A stretch of DNA of 55,900 bases, from the NCBI GenBank assembly GCA_016208485.1, contig JACQXY010000004.1:1-55900 (forward strand). Reading direction: 5' to 3'. The position numbers and the translations under genes were made by a program. The notes under the pieces are model-generated. The model searched no databases and was not told where the DNA came from. It was given only the letters and a program-made list of their open reading frames with translations. Below are positions 21,525-30,571 of this stretch, piece after piece. This DNA comes from Acidobacteriota bacterium (GTDB lineage: Bacteria; Actinomycetota; AC-67). The first letter of the stretch is position 1, and each line of letters opens with the position of its first letter.

Positions 21525-22825
21525 GTCGCCAGGTTGAACGTCTCGGACAGAACGAGGCCGGCCGAGCCGAGAAGGGTCGCCTGCTGGTCGAGCCGCGAGA
21601 GCACCACGTCCACTCCCGCGCGCAGGTAGGGAAGCGCACGCGCCCGGGTACGCTCCTCTATCCGGCGCCGGAGATCCTCCCCTCCCCCTCCGGCGTCTCC
21701 GTGGAGGATGAGCCGGCGCGGGTTGACGAGCTGCATGAGGAGCGCGAGCCCGATCGCCAGATGATCGGCGTAGCGGTCCAGGAGAGCGCGGGCATCGCGC
21801 GAGCCGCTCCTGGCGAGCGCGGTGAGCGCGCGCGCGTCCATACGGGCGGCGCCCGGCAGGCCGCGACGGCGCGCCTCCGAGCGAACCCAGGGCAGGGTCG
21901 CGATCGTCTCCCAGCATCCGCGCAGCCCGCAGCGGCAGCGCGCGCCGCCCGGAACGACCGGGACGTGCCCGATCTCCCCGACGCGCCCGTCCTCGCCTCG
22001 GAAGACCTGCCCGTTCATCACGAGCCCGACGCCGAGCCCGTGGCCGGTCTGGATGGCGGCGAACGTGCCGACGCCCCGGCCCTCACCGAACCACTTCTCG
22101 CCGAGCGCCTGCGCGCGGCAGTCGTTGTCGATCAGCACGCTCGCCCCCAGGCGCCGGCCGAGCGCGGCGGCGAGACGGAAGCCGGTGAGCCCGGGGATCT
22201 GGCTGGAGCCGATCACCCGGCCGCCGGCGGTATCGCACACGCCGGGGACGGCGACGCCGATCCCGAGGATGTCCGGCCGCGGGGAAGGAAGCACCCTCGA
22301 CAATCCGCCGAGGATGTCCCGGAGCACGGCCTTCGGGTCGGCCGGGTCGCTCAAGTCCGCCGCGTGATCGGCCAGAATCTCGCCCCGCGCGCTCACGAGC
22401 GCCGTCTCGCAGGTGTCTCCGCGAAGGGCGACCGCTCCCGACAGGCCGGCCTTGGAGCGAAACCAGAGCGGCCTGCCCGGCTTGCCGACCCGGTTTCGGT
22501 GGCGATCGGGCTGGCCCTCCTCGATCAGCTTGCTCTCGAGCAGCGGCCGCACGATGCCCGAGATCGTCGCGCGCGGGACCCCGGCCATGCGGGCGAGGTC
22601 GGCGCGGGAGAGCGGTCCGAGATCGCACAGCGCCTGCAAGACGCGGGAGCGGTTGACGTCGCCGATGCGGCTCGGCGAGAGCACCGGCGCAAGAGAGCGG
22701 CTGCGGGCGCCGTTCCCGTCGGTCCGACCGATCTCGACCGCCTCCTCGCTCGGGAAGTCGGGCCCGGGTCCCGTGGCCCCATCGTACCCACAAGAACCCC
22801 CCAGGATCGTGTGGCGGGAGCTCAC
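21521..22825 (-). CDS. ROK family transcriptional regulator, NagC/Mlc-like
   Basis: A 434-residue protein with an N-terminal winged helix: 'SRVLQALCDLGPLSRADLARMAGVPRATISGIVRPLLESKLIEEG' (about residues 60-105), and a ROK sugar-binding domain with 'GIGVAVPGVCD', 'VLIDNDCRAQALGEKWFG', 'GHGLGVGLVMNGQVFRG' and the zinc motif 'CRCGLRGCWETIA'. It should be a sugar-responsive repressor in the cytoplasm. GTG 22825 gives a 4-base overlap with the upstream stop, matching the other junctions of this operon; ATG 22849 is the alternative. A regulator of GlcNAc genes is an inference from the nearby nagBA-GH84 locus. Confidence 0.87.
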   Translation of the reverse strand: MSSRHTILGGSCGYDGATGPGPDFPSEEAVEIGRTDGNGARSRSLAPVLSPSRIGDVNRSRVLQALCDLGPLSRADLARMAGVPRATISGIVRPLLESKLIEEGQPDRHRNRVGKPGRPLWFRSKAGLSGAVALRGDTCETALVSARGEILADHAADLSDPADPKAVLRDILGGLSRVLPSPRPDILGIGVAVPGVCDTAGGRVIGSSQIPGLTGFRLAAALGRRLGASVLIDNDCRAQALGEKWFGEGRGVGTFAAIQTGHGLGVGLVMNGQVFRGEDGRVGEIGHVPVVPGGARCRCGLRGCWETIATLPWVRSEARRRGLPGAARMDARALTALARSGSRDARALLDRYADHLAIGLALLMQLVNPRRLILHGDAGGGGEDLRRRIEERTRARALPYLRAGVDVVLSRLDQQATLLGSAGLVLSETFNLAT

Positions 22826-23970
22826 GGCGCAGCCCCCGCGGCGAGACATCCCGCGACCGCGGCGCGCGCGATCGCCTCGACCGCCGGCTCACCGAAGCTC
22901 ACCGTCTCCTCGTAGCCGCCGCCGTACGGCACCGGCAGGTAGCCGTGCCACGTCGGCGCGAGCCCGGCGACGAGCGCGCGGCCACCGCGCGCCTCCTCGA
23001 TCGCCCGGCCGAGCGCGTGGAAAGGCTCGCCCGGCACGGCGACGAGTCGCACGGACCCGATCTGCCACTCAACCATCTCGACCGAGATCTCAGGTCCTGC
23101 GCCGAGGAGCGCGACGAGCGGCGTCTCGCCGACCGGCGCCGAGAGGACGCGCGCGCCCACCTCGAGGGACCCCTCGACGGGCGCGCCGTCCGGCAGAGCC
23201 GCGGCGACCGCGACGGCGACGGCGGCGCCGATCGCGGAGGCCTCGTCGTAGGCCTCGGCGGCGTGCGTCGCAAGGTCGGTGTGGCGCTCGGAGGGGTTCA
23301 CGTCCCCAAGCGCGCTCGAGAGCATGATCGCCGACCCCCCTGTGAGACGCGCAAGCTCCGCGCGGAACGGCCCGACCCAGTCGCTCGACACCTCGAGCCA
23401 TCCAGGTCCGAGCGCCACCGGATGGATCCCCACGTTCGCGAGCACTCCGATCCTGCCGCCCCCTCCCGGGCGCACCACGTCGAGCGCGGCGAAGGTCGGC
23501 TCGTACGGCAGCTCTCGTCGGTTCACCGACAGCCCGCCGGGCAAAGGGGCCCGCACGAAGCGAAGCTCGGCGGGTTCCGCGGCCGCGCGCGCCGCCACGG
23601 CCGCCGCGAGGCATCCCTCGACGAGAACGCGCTCGTAGCCGTCGGGGCTCGGCCAGCCGAGCACCTCGGCGCCCTTCACGGCGTTCGGTCCCGAGTGCGT
23701 GTGGATGCAGGCAGTGAGGACCTCCTCGCGCGCCAGGCCGAGCGCCTCACCCACCGCCGACCGCACCGGGTCGGCGAACTCCGGTGAGAGCGCGAGCAGG
23801 TCGCACACGATCAGGCAGACCGCGCGCTCTCCCGCGGAGAGGAACAGCGCGCGGGCTTGCAGGTCGTCGTGGACGGAGCGCGCCGGCTCGGTCCGGTCCC
23901 CGAATCCGGCGAGGAACACCGGCACCGGGGGCGTGATCACCCCCGCGCCGAAGCCGGCTCGCCAGCTCAC
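22822..23970 (-). CDS. Neutral/alkaline ceramidase-like protein
   Basis: A 382-residue protein resembling the catalytic N-terminal domain of neutral/alkaline non-lysosomal ceramidases: 'MSWRAGFGAGVITPPVPVFLAGFG' at the start, 'VLTACIHTHSGPN' near residue 86 with the zinc histidines, 'NVGIHPVALGP' near 180 and 'SSDWVGPFRAEL'. The ceramidase family normally has about 650 residues and a C-terminal Ig-like domain that is absent here, so it may be an amidase on another N-acyl substrate. No signal peptide. It overlaps both neighbours by 4 bases. Confidence 0.8.
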   Translation of the reverse strand: MSWRAGFGAGVITPPVPVFLAGFGDRTEPARSVHDDLQARALFLSAGERAVCLIVCDLLALSPEFADPVRSAVGEALGLAREEVLTACIHTHSGPNAVKGAEVLGWPSPDGYERVLVEGCLAAAVAARAAAEPAELRFVRAPLPGGLSVNRRELPYEPTFAALDVVRPGGGGRIGVLANVGIHPVALGPGWLEVSSDWVGPFRAELARLTGGSAIMLSSALGDVNPSERHTDLATHAAEAYDEASAIGAAVAVAVAAALPDGAPVEGSLEVGARVLSAPVGETPLVALLGAGPEISVEMVEWQIGSVRLVAVPGEPFHALGRAIEEARGGRALVAGLAPTWHGYLPVPYGGGYEETVSFGEPAVEAIARAAVAGCLAAGAAP

Positions 23971-24878
23971 CGCGCGCCCACCGAGGCCTCGAGGAACCCG
24001 CGCAGTAGCTCGCTCGACTCGCGGCGCCGCGTGATCATGAACACGTGCCCGGCGCCGGGGAAGGTCTTGAGCGTCGCGCCCGGAATCGCGTCGGCGTGAT
24101 ACCGGGCGTGGGAGAGCGAGACGACGTCGTCGGCCTCACCGTGCACCACCAGGGTCGGGGCGGCCACCTCGAGCGAGCGAGGACCGCCCGCGCGCGCGGC
24201 GCGCGCCTGCGCGAGGTCGTTGCGCAGCCCGGCGAGCCCCGCGGGCGCGTCGAGGTGGGTCCGGGCGAAGGCGACGAGATCGTCGCGGACGCGGGGGTCG
24301 GAACTCGCACGCTCCCGCTCGTCGGGAGTGAGCCCGCGCGCCATCTGGCGGTCCAGCGCGCGCGGGCTTGCGAGCCGGCGCCGGGCGACCGCGCGCCCGA
24401 GAGCTGCGGCCGCCTCCCCGATTCCCGGAGGCTCGGTCGTCCACCGCAACGCTCGGGGAAGTCGCACGAGGTGCGCCGCGAGCGCGCAGAGGAGCGCGAG
24501 CGCGCGCGTGCGACCCGGATACCGGCGCGCGAACGCGACGGCGGCCGGGCCGCCTCCCGAGATACCGACGACGGCGGCCGACTCGATCCGAAGCGCGTCG
24601 AGGAGCGCCGCGAGAGCGTCGGCCTGCTCATCCGGAGTTCGGCCGGCGGAAAGCGGCGTGCGGCCGTACCCGGGCCGGGACGGCGACAGCACGAGGAACC
24701 GGTCGGAGAGATCCTCGGCGAGCACGAACGGCTGCCGCCAGCTCCCCGGCGTGCCGTGGATCGCGAGCACGCACGGCCCCGCTCCGGCGCGTGCGGCCTC
24801 TACCGGGCCCCGCGAGGTGGACACGACCCGCACCTCGCGCCAGGGACCGAGGCCGGAGGGAACGTCCGCGCGAGCCAC
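23967..24878 (-). CDS. Alpha/beta hydrolase
   Basis: A 303-residue alpha/beta-hydrolase-fold protein: oxyanion region 'AIHGTPGSW' near 39, nucleophile elbow 'VVGISGGGPAAVAFA' near 103 with the serine, the acid in 'VVHGEADDVVS' near 247 and histidine in 'GAGHVFMITRR' near 278. Substrate unknown. GTG 24878 starts 8 bases after a TATAGT -10. It is the first gene of the operon with ceramidase-like, ROK regulator and ROK kinase genes. Confidence 0.87.
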   Translation of the reverse strand: MARADVPSGLGPWREVRVVSTSRGPVEAARAGAGPCVLAIHGTPGSWRQPFVLAEDLSDRFLVLSPSRPGYGRTPLSAGRTPDEQADALAALLDALRIESAAVVGISGGGPAAVAFARRYPGRTRALALLCALAAHLVRLPRALRWTTEPPGIGEAAAALGRAVARRRLASPRALDRQMARGLTPDERERASSDPRVRDDLVAFARTHLDAPAGLAGLRNDLAQARAARAGGPRSLEVAAPTLVVHGEADDVVSLSHARYHADAIPGATLKTFPGAGHVFMITRRRESSELLRGFLEASVGAR

Positions 24879-24886
24879 AAATGCAA

Positions 24887-24892
24887 ACTATA
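24887..24892 (-). promoter_or_regulatory. -10 element of the alpha/beta hydrolase operon
   Basis: TATAGT on the minus strand in an AT-rich island, 8 bases before the GTG start, fits a leaderless transcript. The island contains ATACATAC on the plus strand (24890-24897), also present in the nagB-GH84 promoter region (14826-14833). Confidence 0.4.
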
Positions 24893-25049
24893 CATACATA
24901 TTGGGGTCCGGGGCGAGCCGCGCGCCGGATTGGTCGGCGAGCCGCGCGCGCGGGCCAAGCCGAGACCCCGGGCCGGAGGGCCGCCCGAGGCAGGATTCGG
25001 CAGCGCCTCTGACGAATTGGTTACCCAGCCACGAGAGAGAGGGGATCCG

Positions 25050-27422
25050 ATGCTTCGACGTCCGCTCCGAACCGCCGCCGCCGCGGCGCTCGCCCTCGCG
25101 GGGGCACTGTCGCTGGGCGCCGACGCGGGACCCATCCAAGGAGAGATCGCCCTGCCGACCGAGCAGACCATCGCGCCGGCCGGGAGGCTGACGCCGCTCG
25201 CCCCCTTCCCCACCGGACTCGGCCTGTCGCCGGACGGAAGCCGCGTCGTCGTAGCCGCCGGGTCCGCCGCGGCGGCCACGCTCCCGCCGGGGATCGTCGA
25301 CGTCCTGGATGCGGCCACCGGGCTCCCCGTGCAGCGGATCCCCGAGGGAGACGCGGCCTGGGGCGTCGTCTGGTCCCCGAGTGGAGACCGGGTCTTCGTG
25401 ACCGGCGGCTCGACCATGCAGGTCATGTCCTACACGGTCGTGGGCGGGGTCCTCGTCAGGGGATCATCGGGTCCTGTGAACGATTTCGCCGGCGCCGCCG
25501 CGCTCTCGCCGGACGGGTCGAGGTTGTACGTGGCGCTGCCGACCGCGAACGCGATCGCCGTCCTCGACTCCGGCACCCTCGAGGTCCTGGGTCAGATCGA
25601 AGGCGTGCCGGCCCCGTTCGGGCTCGTCGCGACCGAGGGCACTGTCTTCGCGTCGAACTGGCGCGGGCGAGACGTGTCCGCGATCGATCTCGCCGCGAGG
25701 AGCGTCTCGTCCATTCCCGTCGGGGATCACCCCGAGGGGATGGCCGTGAGCCCGGACGGCGCGCGGATCCTGGTCGCGAACTCGAACGACGCGACCCTGT
25801 CGGTGATCGACGTAGCTTCGCGCAGCGTGGCGTCGATCCCCGTCGCGCTGTACCCGGACACCCCGACCGACTCGCCGTCGGCGGTGACCTTCGGCCCGGA
25901 CGGGCGCGCCTACGTGGCCGTCTCGGCATCCAACGCGATCGCGGTGCTCGAGCCGTCGGGCGACAGTTACACCGTTGCCGGCTACATCCCGACGGCCTGG
26001 TACCCGACGAACGTCGCCGTGGGCTCCGACGGGACGGTGCACGTCCTCTCGGCCCGTGGGACCGGCGACGCTCCGGTCGGCCAGGTCACCGGCCTGCCAC
26101 CTGAGAACGGCCCGGTCCCCGACGGAGCCTATGCGACGGCCGGCGCGCTCGAGACGGTTCCCCCGCCGGACGCCGCCGCGCTCGCCGCCTACACCGCGAC
26201 CGTGAGGCGCGTGAACGCGCGCCACGACGCCGCGCCGCTGCCCGCGGAGATCAAGCACGTGATCTACGTCGTGCGCGAGAACAAGACCTACGACGAGGTC
26301 TTCGGCGACATCCCGACCGGCGACGGGGATCCCGCTTACACGCTCTTCCCCGAGGCCGACACGCCGAACGCGCACGCGATCGCGAAGCGCTGGGTGCTCG
26401 CCGACCGCTTCTTCTACCCCGGCGAGGCCTCGAAGACCGGGCACTTCTGGACCGACGCCGGCGACGTCGCCGACATCGAGGAGCGGAGCTGGCACCCGCA
26501 GGGGCTGAACGACTCGTGGGGCGACCTCGCGCACTACCCGTCGGCCGGGCTCCTATTCGAGCGGGCGAAGGACCTCGGCGTCTCCTTCCGGGTCTACAAC
26601 GAGGAGCTGTACGAGGAGGCGCGCGGGGCCCGGGGGCTGCCCCCGGACCAGTTCCAGGCGCCCGAAACCGTGTTTCCTCGCTACGACCTCGCCACCCCCG
26701 ACGTGGTCCGGGTCACCGGAGGCACGACCGCGGGGAGCTCGACCGCGAGCGGCTGGGTCTCCGAGTTCCGCCAGTTCGCGGCGCACCAGTGCTCGGGTGC
26801 GCTCGCCGGCGCGTACGGAGAGACCTGCGACCTCCCCTCGATCGAGTACGTGTACCTGGGAGGAGACCACGCGGCCTACGGGGAACCGGGGATGCCGACG
26901 CCCCCCTCGTCGGTCGCCGACAACGACGACGCGACCGGCAGGCTCGTGGACATCGTGTCGCACTCGCCCTACTGGAACTCGACGGCGATCGTGATCGTCG
27001 AGGACGATCCCCAGTCCGGAGGCGATCACGTCTCCCCGTACCGCGGCCTGGTGATGGTGGCCTCCCCCTATGCCAAGCGCGGGTACGTGACGCACACCCG
27101 CCACTCGCTCGCCGGAGTGCTCCGCCTCATCGAGCAGGTCGCGGGGATCCCGCCTCTGTCGCAGTTCGATGCCATGGCGCGCCCCCTCGACGACATGTTC
27201 GACGCCGCACACCCCGACTTCGCTCCCTTCGAGGCGCTGCCCGAGACGGTGCCCTTCGAGGTGTTCCTGCCCGGCAACGCCTTTGCCGCGCGCGGGCGCG
27301 CCCTGGTTCGCGGGGACCGAGCCGACGCGATCGCCGACGATCACGCCGCGACGAACCTGCTGTGGGAGATGGTCCGCGGCTACAGCCTCGACGAGTTCCT
27401 CGCGCGCAGGAGCGGCGATTGA
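25050..27422 (+). CDS. Secreted YncE-like beta-propeller plus phosphoesterase protein
   Basis: A 790-residue protein with a signal peptide, 'LRTAAAAALALAGALSLGADA'. Residues about 40-380 hold repeats such as 'LSPDGSRLYVALPTANAIAVLD' and 'VSPDGARILVANSNDATLSVIDV', which form a seven-bladed YncE-type propeller. Residues about 405-790 match the phosphoesterase family of alkaline-phosphatase fold (PF04185): 'HVIYVVRENKTYDEVFGD', 'EASKTGHFWTDAGDVADIEE' and 'IVIVEDDPQSGGDHVSPYRG' with the metal-binding D and H. The combination is known in bacteria. It probably hydrolyses an extracellular phosphoester. ATG 25050 follows GAGAGAGGGG. The downstream 27423-27656 stretch holds nothing I can support. Confidence 0.85.
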   Translation: MLRRPLRTAAAAALALAGALSLGADAGPIQGEIALPTEQTIAPAGRLTPLAPFPTGLGLSPDGSRVVVAAGSAAAATLPPGIVDVLDAATGLPVQRIPEGDAAWGVVWSPSGDRVFVTGGSTMQVMSYTVVGGVLVRGSSGPVNDFAGAAALSPDGSRLYVALPTANAIAVLDSGTLEVLGQIEGVPAPFGLVATEGTVFASNWRGRDVSAIDLAARSVSSIPVGDHPEGMAVSPDGARILVANSNDATLSVIDVASRSVASIPVALYPDTPTDSPSAVTFGPDGRAYVAVSASNAIAVLEPSGDSYTVAGYIPTAWYPTNVAVGSDGTVHVLSARGTGDAPVGQVTGLPPENGPVPDGAYATAGALETVPPPDAAALAAYTATVRRVNARHDAAPLPAEIKHVIYVVRENKTYDEVFGDIPTGDGDPAYTLFPEADTPNAHAIAKRWVLADRFFYPGEASKTGHFWTDAGDVADIEERSWHPQGLNDSWGDLAHYPSAGLLFERAKDLGVSFRVYNEELYEEARGARGLPPDQFQAPETVFPRYDLATPDVVRVTGGTTAGSSTASGWVSEFRQFAAHQCSGALAGAYGETCDLPSIEYVYLGGDHAAYGEPGMPTPPSSVADNDDATGRLVDIVSHSPYWNSTAIVIVEDDPQSGGDHVSPYRGLVMVASPYAKRGYVTHTRHSLAGVLRLIEQVAGIPPLSQFDAMARPLDDMFDAAHPDFAPFEALPETVPFEVFLPGNAFAARGRALVRGDRADAIADDHAATNLLWEMVRGYSLDEFLARRSGD

Positions 27423-27656
27423 GGCGCGCGCGGAGTTGCGGTTGAAGCGCGCCGTCCGGGGCCGGGGTGGCAACGGCCTGCGGCGCGGATCTCCACGTCC
27501 ATCTGACCCCGGGAGTAGAAGTGGCGGCCGGCGCAGTCCTTCTCTCGCCGGGCCCGGCCGGCGCGGTGATCGAGTCGTTCAGCCTGCCCTGAGGCCGGCC
27601 GGGCGCGCGGGAGTTCGGGGCATGCCGCGCCCCGGAAGCGCGCGGATCTGGCCGGC

Positions 27657-29948
27657 TCAGCCGAGGTAGATCGCGGACGTGAGAGCGGTAACCGCCACGC
27701 GGTTCCGGCAATACGTCGTGTTCTGCCCGACGACCCCGTCGCAGGTCACCCCGCGCTCGTCGGTCGCGTCGGGCGCCCGGAGGATCGCGCGCACCCAACC
27801 CGCCTCGGCGGGAGCTGTGAACCGGACCTCGCCTCCCGGCACGAGCGGCGCGCCGTTCACGATCGTGGCACTGTTCGCGCGGACGTCCACGAGCCCGCCG
27901 ACCGGCAGGTTGTCCACCCGCACGCGCATCGGCGTGCCCGGCGGCACCGTGTCACCGACCATGGACTCGAAGACGCCGTCGCCGTCCGCGTCGGCCTCCA
28001 GTATCAGGCGCGGCGCTCCGAACACCGGCGGCAGCATCGAGACCGTCGTCCGGCCCTCGCGAAGGGCTTCCAGCACGCCGCGGGCGCTCCTCTCGCGCGC
28101 GAAGACCCAGGTGGTCGGGTTCCCCGGCCCCTGAACCGCCGCGGTCGAGAGCCAGTGTGAGTCGCTCCCGCCGGTCGCGCCGACGTGCGCGCCACGATCG
28201 AGCCAGCACTCCCAGAACCGCGCGGCGTCCTCGTTCGAAGTCCCGGCCGGCACCGGGGGCTGCAGTTGCTGAGAGATGTTCCAGACCTCGATCGTGTCGG
28301 GCCGCACGTCGTAGCCGTAACCCCAGTGGAGCTTGCCGGTGTCCCCGCAAGCGAACGGAGCGTCGCGGAGCCCGTCGGCCGGATGGTTCGCCTGGAAGAC
28401 GCCGCCCTTGGCCCGCAGGAGACCCGCCATGAGGTTCACGGCGGTCGCGCCGCCATCGCCGGCCGAGATCACGTGGGTCGCGCCCAGCATCTGCGCGTGC
28501 CCGTGGATCGAGTTCTCATAACCGGGGACCCCGATGACGCCGTGCGTGCCGAAGCCGGGATCCTCGATCGAGCGCGCGCCGCTGTCGCCGGGATTTCCGT
28601 CGGAGTGATGGTCGGTGATCGCCAGGTAGTCCAGGCCGCGCGCCGCGGCCTCGATGAACCGCTCCTCGACGGATCCCGAGAGCGTGTAGAAGTCATCCGG
28701 TCCGGTGTTGTTGTCGTCGGGCGGGCACCACGCGTCGTGCGAATAGCAGGTGTGGACGTGAAGGTCGCCGGCGAGCCACTCCCCGACCGCCGGCCCCGCC
28801 TTCTGGGTGACCCACACCGGGCTGGAGAAAGCGACGGCCTTGCCGCCCTCGATGACCCGCGCGAAGTAGTAGCGCTGCGCCGCGCTCGCGGAGACCACCG
28901 CGTCCAGGACCGGGCCGACGCTCGTCGCGACGACGGTCCCGCCGCTCGTCACCAGCTCGATCGTGGCGCCGGAGCGGTTCACCGAAGCATGCACGGGCAG
29001 GCTGTCGCCCGGCGCGCGCGCGATCCGCGCGCCCATGCCCTCACCGTCCACCGAGAAGTCCAGCCGGATGTCGCGCGCGCGCACCGCGTAGAAGCGGCGG
29101 GCGAGCATCGCCGCGCGGATCGCCGCCTCGGACCGGTCGGTCGCGAGGATCACGGTCTTCGCCCAGCCCGGGCCGCCCCAGTCGTCGGACTTGGAGTGCC
29201 CGATGTCCTCCGCGCCGACCGCGCCGAGGTGCCATCCCTTGTCGAGCGCCTCGACGTAGTAGGAGCCGTACGTGTCGTGGCCGTTGTACAGCTCGATGCC
29301 GACCATCCGGTCGTCGGCCTCCGGCACGTATTCGAAGTGGTTCCAATCGCACGTCGCATCCGTCCGGCCGAGCAGGCACTTGTCGCCGGGGTGATTGAAA
29401 ACCGCCAGGCCGTCGTCCCCGCCGCCGACCTCGTGCGGAAGGCCGAACCAGGTGTAGAAGGTCTTGGTCGTGGCGCCGTAGCCGCCGTCCTCCTTGGCGT
29501 TCCAGTCGTGGGCCGAGAAGAACACGTTGATGTGCCCGAAGACGTCGGAGGTCCACTCGAAACCGCGGAACCCCGTGAAGCCGGCGTCGGTCGCCGCGCG
29601 CGCGTAGTCGAGGGTCGCGTCCCACTTCCGGAACGAGTTCACCGGATTGTCGTCGTCTGCGATCGCGCACTTCGCGGCGTCCTCCGGCGTCAGGCAGTAC
29701 TCGCTGAACACGGCGGGGATCTGGGAGTTGTCGGAGTGCTCGCTCCCGGCGAGGAAGTCGAGCCCGAAAGCCTTCCCGGAGGCGTAGTAGTCGGCCGGCG
29801 TCGAGCCCGGCCAGCCGTCGGAGTACCCGGAGTGCTCGTGGAGCGCGCCGACGAGCGACAGGTACGGGGGGTCGGCGGTGCTGCTCCCGAGCGGAGCAAG
29901 AGCCGAGGCCACGACCGAGACCGCGATGAGGAGCCGTCCTGCCTTCAT
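27657..29948 (-). CDS. Secreted CehA/McbA-like metallohydrolase with two PHP domains
   Basis: A 763-residue exported protein, signal peptide 'MKAGRLLIAVSVVASALAPLGSSTADP'. Two PHP-type metal-binding modules are present. The first starts 'VGALHEHSGYSDG' near residue 33 and continues to 'GLAVFNHPGDK' and 'GAVGAEDIGHSK'. The second starts 'LAGDLHVHTCYSHD' near 398 and continues 'DYLAITDHHSD', 'GVFQANHPAD' and 'GATGGSDSHWL'. CehA/McbA is a carbamate/carbaryl-hydrolase-related family with usually one such module. Substrate unknown. Its promoter is at 30051-30079. The end has a beta-rich tail. Confidence 0.78.
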   Translation of the reverse strand: MKAGRLLIAVSVVASALAPLGSSTADPPYLSLVGALHEHSGYSDGWPGSTPADYYASGKAFGLDFLAGSEHSDNSQIPAVFSEYCLTPEDAAKCAIADDDNPVNSFRKWDATLDYARAATDAGFTGFRGFEWTSDVFGHINVFFSAHDWNAKEDGGYGATTKTFYTWFGLPHEVGGGDDGLAVFNHPGDKCLLGRTDATCDWNHFEYVPEADDRMVGIELYNGHDTYGSYYVEALDKGWHLGAVGAEDIGHSKSDDWGGPGWAKTVILATDRSEAAIRAAMLARRFYAVRARDIRLDFSVDGEGMGARIARAPGDSLPVHASVNRSGATIELVTSGGTVVATSVGPVLDAVVSASAAQRYYFARVIEGGKAVAFSSPVWVTQKAGPAVGEWLAGDLHVHTCYSHDAWCPPDDNNTGPDDFYTLSGSVEERFIEAAARGLDYLAITDHHSDGNPGDSGARSIEDPGFGTHGVIGVPGYENSIHGHAQMLGATHVISAGDGGATAVNLMAGLLRAKGGVFQANHPADGLRDAPFACGDTGKLHWGYGYDVRPDTIEVWNISQQLQPPVPAGTSNEDAARFWECWLDRGAHVGATGGSDSHWLSTAAVQGPGNPTTWVFARERSARGVLEALREGRTTVSMLPPVFGAPRLILEADADGDGVFESMVGDTVPPGTPMRVRVDNLPVGGLVDVRANSATIVNGAPLVPGGEVRFTAPAEAGWVRAILRAPDATDERGVTCDGVVGQNTTYCRNRVAVTALTSAIYLG

Positions 29949-30050
29949 CCCACCCTCCCGTTCAGCCGGTTCCAGGTCTCAACGAGGGCGGCCCGCTCTG
30001 CGGAGCCAGAAGGAGCGGACCGGAGAAATGGCCCCTCATGGTGAATTCGG

Positions 30051-30079
30051 AGTGTACTAATACAATCCCGACGCGTCAA
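30051..30079 (-). promoter_or_regulatory. Promoter of the double-PHP gene
   Basis: Minus-strand TTGACG (30074-30079), 17-base spacer, TACACT (30051-30056). A TGTA-CTAA-TACA palindrome (30053-30064) overlaps the -10 side of the spacer and may be an operator. The leader would be about 95 bases. Confidence 0.5.
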
Positions 30080-30205
30080 GGGGCGCGCGGCCTCGGAGAC
30101 GGGATTTGTAGCAGGTCCAAACTTTTTCGGCCCGGACGGCAGGAGACGGAGGCCCCGACCGCGAAATGCCATCGCAAGCGAGCCGTCGAAAGGGAGGGAG
30201 GCACC

Positions 30206-30538
30206 ATGCGCAAGATCGCCGCGGCCCTGTTGGGGGTCGCCCTCGCCGCTCCGGTCGCGTCGTTCGCCAACTACGACGTCCCGGACGGCCGGGACTGCCG
30301 GAGCAAGAACCAGGTCACGGTCATGACCTACGGCACCGGAGCGAAGGAACCTGATCGCTTGGCGGTCTGCGTCACGCAGAACGGGACCACCTTGCTCTAC
30401 GTGGGAGGAGAGCTTCAGTCCGACGACCCGCGCAACGACGGCTTCGCCGGCACCTGCGGCGCCATCATCGTGGCCGGCGTGACCGTGGCCAAGGGCAACT
30501 ACGGCGACGACTGGGACAACGACGAGTTCCACTGCTGA
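30206..30538 (+). CDS. Small exported protein of unknown function
   Basis: A 110-residue protein with signal peptide 'MRKIAAALLGVALAAPVASFA', cleaved near residue 21. The mature part has four cysteines ('GRDCRSK', 'AVCVTQ', 'GTCGAI', 'EFHC'), which may form two disulphides. AGGGAGGGAGG lies just before ATG 30206. No family is recognised. It is divergent from the PHP protein and convergent with the DUF2961 gene. Confidence 0.7.
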   Translation: MRKIAAALLGVALAAPVASFANYDVPDGRDCRSKNQVTVMTYGTGAKEPDRLAVCVTQNGTTLLYVGGELQSDDPRNDGFAGTCGAIIVAGVTVAKGNYGDDWDNDEFHC

Positions 30539-30571
30539 GCGACGCACCCGGAGGATCGGGCGCCGGCCGCG

